From assembly GCA_021791075.1 (NCBI GenBank), contig JAJYXH010000101.1, positions 1-8,388 of the forward strand: a DNA stretch of 8,388 nt, given 5' to 3'. Below, one piece after another: positions 1 to 6,386 of this stretch. The DNA is from Microcaldota archaeon. Lineage in GTDB: Archaea; Micrarchaeota; Micrarchaeia; Micrarchaeales; CABMGC01. The position numbers and the translations under genes are program-made. Every line of letters starts with the position of its first letter. Positions within the stretch are counted from its first letter, which is position 1. The notes beneath the pieces were generated by a model. That model had not been told where the DNA came from. It did not search any database and saw only the letters and a list, made by a program, of their open reading frames with translations.

Positions 1-56
1 AGCAGTTCTTTCTGTTCCTTTGAAGGATACGCTCTGTATTTATATGCAGTTTCCAT
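1..56 (-). CDS. tnpB: TnpB (IS200/IS605 OrfB), N-terminal fragment running off the left edge
   Basis: TnpB is an RNA-guided DNA nuclease of IS200/IS605-family elements and the relative of Cas12. Only the first 18 complete codons lie in the window. Read on the minus strand from the ATG at 56, they give METAYKYRAYPSKEQKEL, which matches the usual TnpB opening of the form (K)AYKxRxYPxxEQ. That opening is the first strand of the wedge/OrfB helix-turn-helix region. An in-frame TAG lies ten codons upstream with no better start between. The catalytic RuvC residues and zinc finger are outside the window, so whether the gene is intact cannot be said. The family call rests on a short but distinctive motif. 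The gene reads in the same direction as the second TnpB fragment at the right edge. Confidence 0.82.
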   Translation of the reverse strand, partial: METAYKYRAYPSKEQKEL

Positions 57-84
57 GACAACCGTGTTTATTTCATCTTTCTAA

Positions 85-95
85 TTTATATATTT
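85..95 (-). promoter_or_regulatory. TATA-like box for the left tnpB
   Basis: An uninterrupted A/T run (plus strand TTTATATATTT) sits about 30-40 bases before the tnpB ATG. Archaeal TATA boxes lie about 26 bases before the transcription start, which would give a very short leader here. The call rests on composition and spacing only. Confidence 0.45.
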
Positions 96-116
96 ATCAG
101 CATATGCCACATTCAT

Positions 117-137
117 CCCATATCTGAAGGATATGGG
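117..137. repeat. Perfect 8-bp inverted repeat, probable left-end hairpin of the IS element
   Basis: CCCATATC at 117-124 pairs exactly with GATATGGG at 130-137 around a 5-base loop, TGAAG. In IS200/IS605 elements such hairpins are bound by the TnpA transposase on single-stranded DNA. Its position about 60 bases upstream of the tnpB start fits a left end. It could instead be a regulatory hairpin between the divergent tnpB and KH genes. Confidence 0.6.
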
Positions 138-153
138 TTTTCTGTGGTTTGCA

Positions 154-161
154 TTTATAAA
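154..161 (+). promoter_or_regulatory. TATA box of the KH protein - top6B operon
   Basis: TTTATAAA is a near-consensus archaeal TATA box. A transcription start about 25 bases downstream (around 183-187) would leave a leader of some 20-30 bases before the KH start. No other promoter-like stretch is seen before top6B, so this one probably serves both genes. Confidence 0.6.
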
Positions 162-215
162 GTATTTGCTCTCTGATAGTAATGCGACTTCCCTGATCAG
201 AGCGTGAATGCGCAG

Positions 216-728
216 ATGGAACAGATACTCATACCGATTGAGAGGGCCAAGATCCTCGAGCAGAGACTGCTGAATGAGGTGCAGAAGAAGCTCAACTGCA
301 AGATAGAGGTACGTAACGGCAACGAGATCGCGATAGAGGGGTCGGGATACGACGAGTACAACGCGAGGAACGTGATCCAGGCGTTCGGCAGGGGCTTCAA
401 CATGCCCAGCGCTTACAGGCTTCTCGAGGAGACTTATTTCTTCAAGTACATAGACCTCAGGGATATGTTTAGAAATAAGGAGCAGATAAAAAGGTTAAAG
501 GCCAGGATCATAGGAGAAGAGGGCAGGACCAAGGAGTATATCCAGTCGGTCAGCGAGGTAGAGATATCTGTGTACGGAGACACGATAGGCATAATAGGCA
601 CGATGGAGGGCATAGGAATAGCAACCGTTGCGATCGAGACGCTGCTCGGAGGCGGAACGCACAAGAAGGCCTACAGGCTCATGGAGCTGGCGAGGAGAAA
701 GGCCAATGAGGCAGGGCTGATGAAGTAG
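216..728 (+). CDS. Two-KH-domain RNA-binding protein, archaeal Dim2/Pno1 family
   Basis: This RNA-binding protein is related to eukaryotic Dim2/Pno1 (Krr1-like), which binds the 3' end of small-subunit rRNA during ribosome maturation. From the ATG at 216 it has 170 residues, a usual size for the archaeal family. The first KH-like domain (about 1-60) lacks a clear GxxG loop. The second (about 90-145) has RIIGEEGRTK with GEEG at 100-103, followed by ISVYGDTIGIIG and IAIETLLGG-type strand and helix, as in the family. The reading frame also allows a GTG start at 204. I prefer 216 because the protein then begins MEQILIPIER, close to family N-termini, and GTGA at 204-207 can serve as a ribosome site. 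The stop TAG at 726-728 abuts the ribosome site of top6B, so the two are cotranscribed and probably translationally coupled. Confidence 0.85.
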   Translation: MEQILIPIERAKILEQRLLNEVQKKLNCKIEVRNGNEIAIEGSGYDEYNARNVIQAFGRGFNMPSAYRLLEETYFFKYIDLRDMFRNKEQIKRLKARIIGEEGRTKEYIQSVSEVEISVYGDTIGIIGTMEGIGIATVAIETLLGGGTHKKAYRLMELARRKANEAGLMK

Positions 729-733
729 GTGAT
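727..733 (+). promoter_or_regulatory. Strong ribosome binding site deciding the top6B start
   Basis: AGGTGAT matches the archaeal 16S rRNA 3' end and lies four bases before the ATG at 738. It overlaps the stop codon of the KH gene and also contains the GTG at 729 that would otherwise be taken as a start. That makes 738 the better start. Confidence 0.7.
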
Positions 734-737
734 ATTG

Positions 738-2387
738 ATGGCTGAGCAGAGAAACGTATTGGAAGCTGACGAGATCTTCAAGCAGTTCAAGCAGTACTCG
801 ATATCGGAGTTCTTCAGGAAGAACAGCCAGATGCTCGGATACTCGGGAAAGGTCAGGTCGCTTACAACGATAATACACGAGTACGTCACGAACGGACTCG
901 ACGCTTGCGAGGAGGCGAACATACTTCCCGAGATAACCGTTGAGATAAAGCAGCTCGCTGAGGACAAGTACTCTGTAAAGGTGGGGGACAACGGCCCTGG
1001 CATACCACAGAGCCATATTGGCAAGGCGCTCGCCACGATTCTTGCGGGGACGAAGTTCCACAGGTACGTGCAGCAGAGGGGACAGCAGGGAATAGGAGCC
1101 ACCGGATGCACGCTCTACTCTGCGATAACTACGGGAAAGCCCATTCACGTAAGGTCGGGAACCGGGAAGGGAGCCTACGAGTGCGACATCTCCCTTGATA
1201 TTAAATCAAACAAGCCGGTGGTTGCTGAGCTCAAGAAGCTCGAGTCCGAGTTTAGGGGCACGGTGGTGAGCGGCGAGTTCGGCGACGTCAAGTACGAGTC
1301 GAGCGACCACGGGGTCTACGAGTATCTAAAGAGGACGGCGCTCTCCAATCCCCATGCAAGCATAAAGCTCACGGAGCCTGACGGAAAGGAGGCAGTATTC
1401 ATGAGGTCCGTGGAGGAGCTGCCGAAGAGGCCGAAGCAGATAAAGCCGCACCCGCTCGGAATAGGCACGAGCGACCTGCTCGACGCTGCGCACAGGAGCG
1501 AGAACAGGAGGATCTCCGCGTTCCTGATGGAGGCGTTCGCAAGGGTCACGCAGAACAAGATCGACGAGCTGACAGCGATTGACAAGAGCATCAACATGGC
1601 AGCGGATCCGCACAACCTTGTCTGGGCTGACGCGGAGAGGATAATCAAGGCCGTGAGGCAGGTCAAGTGGATGGCTCCTGAGCTGGACTCGCTCTCTACA
1701 ATAGGGGAGAACCAGATAGAGATGGCGGTGAAGAACATACTCAATCCGCAGTTCCAGGCGGTGATAGAGAGGAAGCCCAAGGTCTTCCGCGGAGGCATTC
1801 CTTTCGTTGTCGAGTCGTGCATAGCCTACGGCGGAGATGCAGGGAGGGCGACGCAGGAGGGCTCGAAGGGAAACATACTCAGGTTCGCGAACAAGGTGCC
1901 GCTGCTCTTCGACGGTTCGAGCTGCGCCATAACAATTGCTGTGAACAACATAGACTGGAAGAGGTACGGGATCCAGAACTTCGACGAGGAGCCGGTCAGC
2001 GTCTTCGTCAACGTCTCCAGCGTCTACATACCATACTCCGGAGTGGGCAAGCAGGCGATAGCGCAGGAGGACGAGATAATCGAGGAGATAAAGCTGGCGG
2101 TGCAGGACTGCGGCAGGGCGCTGCAGAGGCACATCAGCGGGATGAAGAGCAGGGAGCTCAAGGAGACGAGGTATAACGCGCTTATGAGGTACGTCGACCA
2201 GATGTCGAACGACCTCGGGGACATAACTGGGAAGGACAAGGGGCAGATAAAGAGGTCATTGACTGCGCTGATAGAGAATAGGTACAAGGACGTCGATGAT
2301 GAGGAGGAAGGGAAGGCCGATGGCGCGGGAAAAGAGGAAGATGCCGGAGGCAAGAAGGCTGCCGCGGAAGAAGACGAGGGCGAGTAG
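738..2387 (+). CDS. top6B: DNA topoisomerase VI subunit B
   Basis: ATPase subunit of the archaeal type IIB topoisomerase, which with Top6A (the Spo11-like cleavage subunit) relaxes and decatenates DNA using ATP. From ATG 738 it has 549 residues, normal for the family. The GHKL ATP site is complete. The N-box has E48, N52 and D55 in HEYVTNGLDA. DNGPGIP follows at 84-90, TKFHR at 105-109, and the glycine-rich lid RGQQGIG at 114-120. A helix-two-turn-helix region follows (about 235-305), then a transducer domain with the switch lysine K438 in SGVGKQAI. The last 30 residues are an acidic, lysine- and alanine-rich low-complexity tail. The gene overlaps the ribosome site of the KH gene upstream. 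Top6A usually follows top6B but is not here; the next gene is convergent and unrelated. Confidence 0.95.
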   Translation: MAEQRNVLEADEIFKQFKQYSISEFFRKNSQMLGYSGKVRSLTTIIHEYVTNGLDACEEANILPEITVEIKQLAEDKYSVKVGDNGPGIPQSHIGKALATILAGTKFHRYVQQRGQQGIGATGCTLYSAITTGKPIHVRSGTGKGAYECDISLDIKSNKPVVAELKKLESEFRGTVVSGEFGDVKYESSDHGVYEYLKRTALSNPHASIKLTEPDGKEAVFMRSVEELPKRPKQIKPHPLGIGTSDLLDAAHRSENRRISAFLMEAFARVTQNKIDELTAIDKSINMAADPHNLVWADAERIIKAVRQVKWMAPELDSLSTIGENQIEMAVKNILNPQFQAVIERKPKVFRGGIPFVVESCIAYGGDAGRATQEGSKGNILRFANKVPLLFDGSSCAITIAVNNIDWKRYGIQNFDEEPVSVFVNVSSVYIPYSGVGKQAIAQEDEIIEEIKLAVQDCGRALQRHISGMKSRELKETRYNALMRYVDQMSNDLGDITGKDKGQIKRSLTALIENRYKDVDDEEEGKADGAGKEEDAGGKKAAAEEDEGE

Positions 2388-2404
2388 ATATTTTGTGCGT
2401 GATC

Positions 2405-2434
2405 ATTGCTTGAGGCGATCGGTGCCCTCGCAAT
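2405..2434 (+). repeat. Imperfect hairpin downstream of top6B
   Basis: ATTGC (2405-2409) pairs with GCAAT (2430-2434) and GAGG (2412-2415) with CCTC (2426-2429), leaving a two-base bulge and a loop of about ten bases. It lies 18 bases past the top6B stop and could protect or shape the mRNA 3' end. No T-run follows directly, so it is not a classic terminator. Confidence 0.35.
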
Positions 2435-2560
2435 TGACATGAGAATCCCGATCCGGTCCTCTGCCGTAGGTTCTTGCTGGCCCAGCCTTAACTTTCAGCC
2501 ATGCCCGAGTATTTGTCCGGTCTGTGTACTCTCAGGATATTGTTGCCGGCCCGTCCCTCC

Positions 2561-2565
2561 TTTTT
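2561..2565 (+). terminator. Possible T-run terminator for the KH - top6B transcript
   Basis: Archaeal transcription ends at short T-runs. TTTTT here follows a GC-rich stretch containing GCCGGC and is the longest T-run on the plus strand after top6B. The evidence is weak. Confidence 0.3.
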
Positions 2566-2595
2566 GCAGAAGTCCTTGCGGCCTTCATCCGGCGA

Positions 2596-4992
2596 TCACA
2601 TAAGCAGTCGGGTAAGGTCCTGGTTCTCCGTGTCTATCAGCATGATGTATGAGTACTCGATCCCTATCTTCAGCAGTTCCGCATGCTCGCCGTAGGAGTT
2701 GTACAGCTTCTCAAGGAAGTCGAGCCTCTCGGACTCGGTGAGGAACGTGATGTAGATCTTGTAGGGACTGTTTAGTGCTATGTCCTTCATCTGTGATCCA
2801 GGCGAGTGTATTATTATATGCGCCTGTGTCCCTCTCCTAGTTATTATCATGTCGACATTCGGAACCGCGTCCAGGTCGGTGAAGAGCATTGCGTTGGACA
2901 CGCAGAAGTCCCTCAGTTTCCTGAAGATCGCGAGATATTCGATGTCGTGCTTGGACTGCGCGATCCACGCGGCTGGCGCGTAGTATCCTCCGCTTGAGAC
3001 AAGTATCCCCTGTGCGGCAAGCTTGTTGAGCACCCCGGTGATGTTCTGCAACGTCACCGCGACCGGAACGTTCTCGTACCTTATGTTCGTGCTGACACCG
3101 TTCTTCACCTCCTCTGCAGTAAGAGGCATGTACTTCCAGCGGTATCCGAAATTGACCGCGTCGAAGATCCCGGTTATGGAGCCGGTGTCGACCTTCAATT
3201 TCACCTTATTTACCGGAGGGAAGTTTGGCACGTCGATATAGTAGTCGTCGGTGGTCGGCGCCTTGAGCACTAAGTTCAGTATTATTATGAACACTGCAGC
3301 GACGCCGAACTCTATGTAGAGCGGAGGTATGCCCCTGCCAGCGCTTGCATAGCTTGTCACATAGGTGTAGTTTGTGCCGAACATGCTGAACGTGAAGGTC
3401 TTCGATCCGTACTCCTCTGAAGCGCCTCCGGGCAGCGTGTATGTGAGATTTCCGTTCTGTACAGCTCCGGTCTGGGAGTATGCGCCGTTGATGCTTGCGG
3501 TGTATGTTGCGTTCGAGACCGGAGCGCCATTGCTCCTCATCGAGAACGAGAACGTTCCGTTCTTGAAGTTGAGCGAGACCGGTGTTATGTCTAAGTTTGC
3601 CACGGAGAAGAGCGATGACCCGTACACCTTCCCGTTTATGTCAACAAGAGAGGCCACGTAGTAGCCGCTAGGTATCGCGAAGGAGTAGTAGTGCACGATG
3701 CTGAACTGCCTTGTGCCTATGAACCCGAGTGGTATCGACCTGTAGAGGGATCCGGTAGTGTTCTTCACGTTTATGTGGAATGATGTGCCTCCACGGGCAT
3801 TGACCGAACTTGCGGCAGTGACGGGCAGGCTCTGCGTCTCGCCGAAGACCGTCGGCATGTTCACCGCGCCCTGCGGAGCGTATGTTATCCTGAAAGGAAT
3901 CTCGATCGAGACGTTAGTCCTCTGGTTGGCAAGATTGAGCTTTATGAGCGAGTAGGAGGAGTTCACCTCTCCCGGACCCGTGCCGCCGCTGTTGTCAATA
4001 GGCTGCGCAGTTGTGAGCAACGGAATTATGCCGGTCGAGTTTCTTATGGTGAAATTTGTCGTTCCGTATGCCAGCCTTGGGATCCAGAACCTTGAGTCTA
4101 TTATTCCTGCGATGTCGTTGGCCATGCTGCCGACGCTGCTCCACCCGGCCGTCGGATAATTGCCGAATGCGATTACGGTCCCGTTTCTGGAGTCAACTGC
4201 GCTCACATACCCGTAATTTACGCCCTTCGTGAACTGGAATGTCGTGGAATGGAATGTGATTCCTGCGGAGCTGTAGTTGCTTGGAAGGAAGACGAACGGC
4301 TCGGTATCCAGCGATATGTTGGAGAAGAGCCCCAGATCCTCCGGGGTCGTGTTGAAGACGTCCTCCCCTGCGCCTATCGACGTGGCGAAGCTCCTCCCAA
4401 TGTATACCACCGTGTCTCCGCGGTTGAGGAGTGTGAGAAGGGTAGCGTTCCCGTTGATGATGCTTGGGCCGCCATAGGACGAGTTCGGGGCCATGAGGCT
4501 TGTCTGGATCAATCCTGCCTGTAGCACCACTATCGAGTTCTGCGGGATCTGGGATATGTTAGCGAGAGAGACGTAGTTGAAGCTGCTGGCATTCTGGATA
4601 AGCCCCTTGGTTGCGAGAGCTTGCTGGAGGTACTGTCTGAGCAGCCCGGAGTCGAAGCATTGGAAGCAGTAATCGAGCGCTCCCACCTTGGTATCTATCA
4701 GGTAGATCGGCTCGACGGGAATATTGCGGTACACAGATATGGAGGCGTTGCCGCTTGAGACGTTCGATATCCTGTAATTCAGGAGCACGTACTCGATCAA
4801 TGACTGCGTGTTGTTGTATCCGAGTACGCTGCTCTGCTTTATCGAGAAGTTCGCGATTATGTTTCCCGTAGGCCCCGTGGCTGCGTGGCTCGTAAGGGCG
4901 CTTATCTCACCCCTAATATAGAGAATCAGGGATGCGAGTATAATGATGAACACCGCTGCGGCGATGAGGGCGTTGCGAAGTATCGATTTCAT
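2596..4992 (-). CDS. Large two-pass surface-exposed membrane protein with cytoplasmic C-terminal domain
   Basis: I do not recognise the family. The 798 residues start with a signal-anchor helix (about 8-27). An ectodomain of about 525 residues follows, then a second membrane helix (about 556-576) and a C-terminal tail of about 220 residues. Topology is supported by N-glycosylation sequons: about 21 lie between residues 48 and 541, and only one (N650) in the tail. The ectodomain has a CFQC motif (C109, C112) and an alpha/beta-like part around 150-210 (NSIVVLQAG, RGDTVVYIGR) resembling amidotransferase-like folds. Beta-rich, Ig-like sequence follows to 550. The tail has a possible winged helix (about 620-676) and an alpha/beta part (about 683-790). 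The start ATG 4992 has AGGTG about eight bases upstream, just after the stop of the 48-residue gene. It is the last gene of the cluster. A scaffold or receptor for the ATPase is inference. Confidence 0.8.
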   Translation of the reverse strand: MKSILRNALIAAAVFIIILASLILYIRGEISALTSHAATGPTGNIIANFSIKQSSVLGYNNTQSLIEYVLLNYRISNVSSGNASISVYRNIPVEPIYLIDTKVGALDYCFQCFDSGLLRQYLQQALATKGLIQNASSFNYVSLANISQIPQNSIVVLQAGLIQTSLMAPNSSYGGPSIINGNATLLTLLNRGDTVVYIGRSFATSIGAGEDVFNTTPEDLGLFSNISLDTEPFVFLPSNYSSAGITFHSTTFQFTKGVNYGYVSAVDSRNGTVIAFGNYPTAGWSSVGSMANDIAGIIDSRFWIPRLAYGTTNFTIRNSTGIIPLLTTAQPIDNSGGTGPGEVNSSYSLIKLNLANQRTNVSIEIPFRITYAPQGAVNMPTVFGETQSLPVTAASSVNARGGTSFHINVKNTTGSLYRSIPLGFIGTRQFSIVHYYSFAIPSGYYVASLVDINGKVYGSSLFSVANLDITPVSLNFKNGTFSFSMRSNGAPVSNATYTASINGAYSQTGAVQNGNLTYTLPGGASEEYGSKTFTFSMFGTNYTYVTSYASAGRGIPPLYIEFGVAAVFIIILNLVLKAPTTDDYYIDVPNFPPVNKVKLKVDTGSITGIFDAVNFGYRWKYMPLTAEEVKNGVSTNIRYENVPVAVTLQNITGVLNKLAAQGILVSSGGYYAPAAWIAQSKHDIEYLAIFRKLRDFCVSNAMLFTDLDAVPNVDMIITRRGTQAHIIIHSPGSQMKDIALNSPYKIYITFLTESERLDFLEKLYNSYGEHAELLKIGIEYSYIMLIDTENQDLTRLLM

Positions 4993-5001
4993 CGGCTACA
5001 C

Positions 5002-5148
5002 CTACTGCTTCTCGCTCTTCAGTACATACTTATCTATAAGCTTCTGCACGAGCTTCGATATCGCGTTGGTCTGCTCGTCAGGTCTCTTCACCACCCTGTA
5101 GGTCTTTACGTATGAGAATTTCCTGTTTATTGCGAACGTGTACTTCAT
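5002..5148 (-). CDS. Small basic protein of 48 residues in the membrane cluster
   Basis: No family recognised. From ATG 5148 to TAG 5004-5002 it reads MKYTFAINRKFSYVKTYRVV followed by a lysine-rich helical half ending VLKSEKQ. The first half looks like beta strands and the second (about 27-44) like an amphipathic helix. It is strongly basic with no membrane segment. Support for it being real comes from context. A GGAG element overlaps the stop of the upstream gene about eight bases before its ATG. It fills the space between two genes exactly, with five bases on one side and nine on the other. Its own stop precedes an AGGTG site for the next gene. It may be an adaptor for nucleic acid or protein binding, which is inference. 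Confidence 0.68.
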   Translation of the reverse strand: MKYTFAINRKFSYVKTYRVVKRPDEQTNAISKLVQKLIDKYVLKSEKQ

Positions 5149-5153
5149 GCGAC

Positions 5154-5882
5154 CTACTCCTTCAGCTCAAGGTATCCTTCCGAGACCATCTTGTCGAGTA
5201 TCTGCTCCACGCGCGGCGCCCCTATCCCATAGGTCTTGGCGAACTCGTCTATGTCGATGGTGCTGTTGTGCACCTCTATCCAGTCGCTGGCCATGGCCAT
5301 GAGCGCCTGGTCTGAGTACTTCTGCAGCGTCTTGAGCTCCTCGCCGTAGACCTTGTTCTGGTCTGTGAGCTGCGATGCCTGCAGGGTGAGGTTCCTGTTC
5401 GACGCGCTGAGCTCGAGGTTGAGCCTCTTGAGCTCCCTGTACTCGCTCAGCAGCGCATCGTACTTGTTGAAGAGTACGCTGTAGCTGTCCGAGAGGCCCT
5501 TCAGCAGATCGTCTATGACCGAGTCGACGTACTCGTAGAACTTGGTCTCGCTTACCGTGTATGACTCAGCAGCTATGGCGAGCACGGAGACGAGATCCTT
5601 TATCACGAAGGCCCTCCGCAGGCGCTCGCTCGTGTCGGGTGGTATCGAGTATACCACGCTTGCCGAGTCCTTTCCGAGCTTGATCATGTAGAAGAGGTAC
5701 GGCTTCTTGTTTATGTTCCTGCTCTCCACCCTCGCGAGGATGAGCTGGTCCCCGTCGATCTTCATCGAGTAGAATGGTATCTTCGAGAGCCTCTGCCTGA
5801 GCGAGTCGAGCGTGCCGTTGAGCGTTCCGTTGAACGAGATCTCCTCCACCTTTGGCACCATGACCGCTGCTTCTTCTCCCAT
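5154..5882 (-). CDS. Coiled-coil protein with C-terminal winged-helix domain
   Basis: No named family recognised. The protein has 242 residues from ATG 5882. A TTG at 5900 or GTG at 5888 in the same frame would add six or two residues. The N-terminal part (about 12-85) looks like an alpha/beta domain (FYSMKIDGDQLILARVES, PYLFYMIKLG). A helical segment and a long coiled coil (about 130-190, rich in L, E, K, Q) follow. A winged-helix-like domain closes the protein (about 195-242: DIDEFAKTYGI, then RVEQILDKMVSEGYLEL). There is no signal peptide or membrane helix, so it is cytoplasmic. It is the first gene after the only sizeable gap in the cluster and may have its own promoter. The winged helix could bind DNA or a partner; a dimeric linker or regulator is a reasonable inference but unproven. 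Confidence 0.8.
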   Translation of the reverse strand: MGEEAAVMVPKVEEISFNGTLNGTLDSLRQRLSKIPFYSMKIDGDQLILARVESRNINKKPYLFYMIKLGKDSASVVYSIPPDTSERLRRAFVIKDLVSVLAIAAESYTVSETKFYEYVDSVIDDLLKGLSDSYSVLFNKYDALLSEYRELKRLNLELSASNRNLTLQASQLTDQNKVYGEELKTLQKYSDQALMAMASDWIEVHNSTIDIDEFAKTYGIGAPRVEQILDKMVSEGYLELKE

Positions 5883-5917
5883 ACTCACGCAACCCTTCAA
5901 TTATCTTAACGATCGGC

Positions 5918-5925
5918 TATTTTAA
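5918..5925 (-). promoter_or_regulatory. Possible internal TATA box in the membrane cluster
   Basis: On the minus strand TTAAAATA lies in the 65-base gap between the zinc-ribbon gene and the coiled-coil gene. A start about 26 bases downstream (around 5896) would give a leader of about 14 bases before ATG 5882, which also argues for the ATG over the TTG at 5900. The motif is only a partial TATA match. Confidence 0.4.
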
Positions 5926-5947
5926 CTATTGCCAATGCAAACTTTTA

Positions 5948-6385
5948 TTAGCTATCCTTCGCTCCGGTGCCCGAAACCTTCCCCTTCTTCTGCACGTCGA
6001 GCGCTGGAGAGTAGTTCAGGAGGGAGAGGCCGTAGAAGAACAGGAGCACCATAGCAGCTATCAGCAGCGTGAGCGGGGCCGGGTTGAGCAGTAGGCTGAA
6101 GATGGCGAACAGTATCCCAAGTGCGATGTATAGCACCTGCCTTGACGTGTACTTGCTGCGCTCCTTGCTGTACTTAGGATAGCACCCCCTGCATACGACG
6201 AGCGTGTTGTTCTTCTCGTTCTTGGTGATGTTCCTCTTTATCCACTTTATGGACCTTATGACCGTATCCTCCTTTATCCTTATCCCGGGCTTGTTCTCCC
6301 CGCATATTATGCATACCACCTTTCCGGACCCTTCCGCCGGTGCCCTCTTTTCCCCTGTACTTGATGTTCTCTTCTCTCTAGCCAT
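5948..6385 (-). CDS. Zinc-ribbon protein with two transmembrane helices
   Basis: No named family recognised. From ATG 6385 the protein has 145 residues; a TTG at 6394 is possible but would overlap the upstream gene. A basic, disordered N-terminus (1-22) precedes two CxxC pairs, CIIC (C25, C28) and CRGC (C65, C68), the spacing of a split zinc ribbon. Two membrane helices follow (about 84-100 and 104-123), joined by a short NPAP turn, so both ends face the same side. The zinc ribbon would be expected in the cytoplasm because the flanking segment is strongly basic. A short charged tail closes the protein. The start is one base past the stop of the 98-residue gene, so translation is probably coupled. 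It could anchor the ATPase or a nucleic acid at the membrane; that is inference. Confidence 0.8.
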   Translation of the reverse strand: MAREKRTSSTGEKRAPAEGSGKVVCIICGENKPGIRIKEDTVIRSIKWIKRNITKNEKNNTLVVCRGCYPKYSKERSKYTSRQVLYIALGILFAIFSLLLNPAPLTLLIAAMVLLFFYGLSLLNYSPALDVQKKGKVSGTGAKDS

Positions 6386-6386
6386 T

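Larger units (their letters stand above)
57..150 (-). mobile_element. Upstream (left) end of the IS200/IS605-type element
   Basis: The sequence upstream of the TnpB start is AT-rich non-coding DNA with a TATA-like stretch, the 8-base palindrome GCATATGC at 100-107, and a perfect 8-bp hairpin at 117-137. IS200/IS605 elements have no terminal inverted repeats but carry subterminal hairpins at both ends, so this hairpin is a good candidate for the left-end structure. The true boundary is not visible. It should lie a few to about 20 bases beyond the hairpin, which would put it next to the TATA-like box of the KH gene. The end coordinate given is an estimate. Confidence 0.5.
2388..2595. other. Convergent intergenic gap with hairpin, T-run and an in-frame relic
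   Basis: This is the gap between the ends of top6B and the 798-residue gene. It holds an imperfect hairpin at 2405-2434, a T-run at 2561-2565, and on the minus strand 35 sense codons in frame with and just past the stop of the 798-residue gene, ending at TAA 2488-2490. I see no tRNA (no A or B box pattern) and no ORF with a convincing start and ribosome site on either strand. Confidence 0.6.

Noticed and set aside
495..1148. 217-codon minus-strand open frame opposite the KH and top6B genes
   Set aside because: It lies antisense to two clear genes, is rich in R, L and Y from reversed codons, has no recognisable motif, and spans the junction of the two real genes.
1326..2132. 268-codon minus-strand open frame opposite top6B
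   Set aside because: It is a shadow of the biased codon use of top6B. The composition (R, L, V, H) is not protein-like and no ribosome site or partner gene is seen.
2440..2500. Possible tRNA in the convergent gap (GGTTC-like stretch near 2469)
   Set aside because: No full B-box, no acceptor stem pairing and no anticodon arm could be drawn on either strand.
2406..2695. Two 64-65 codon plus-strand frames after top6B
   Set aside because: They are rich in C, P and S, have no ribosome site, and run into the antisense of the 798-residue gene.
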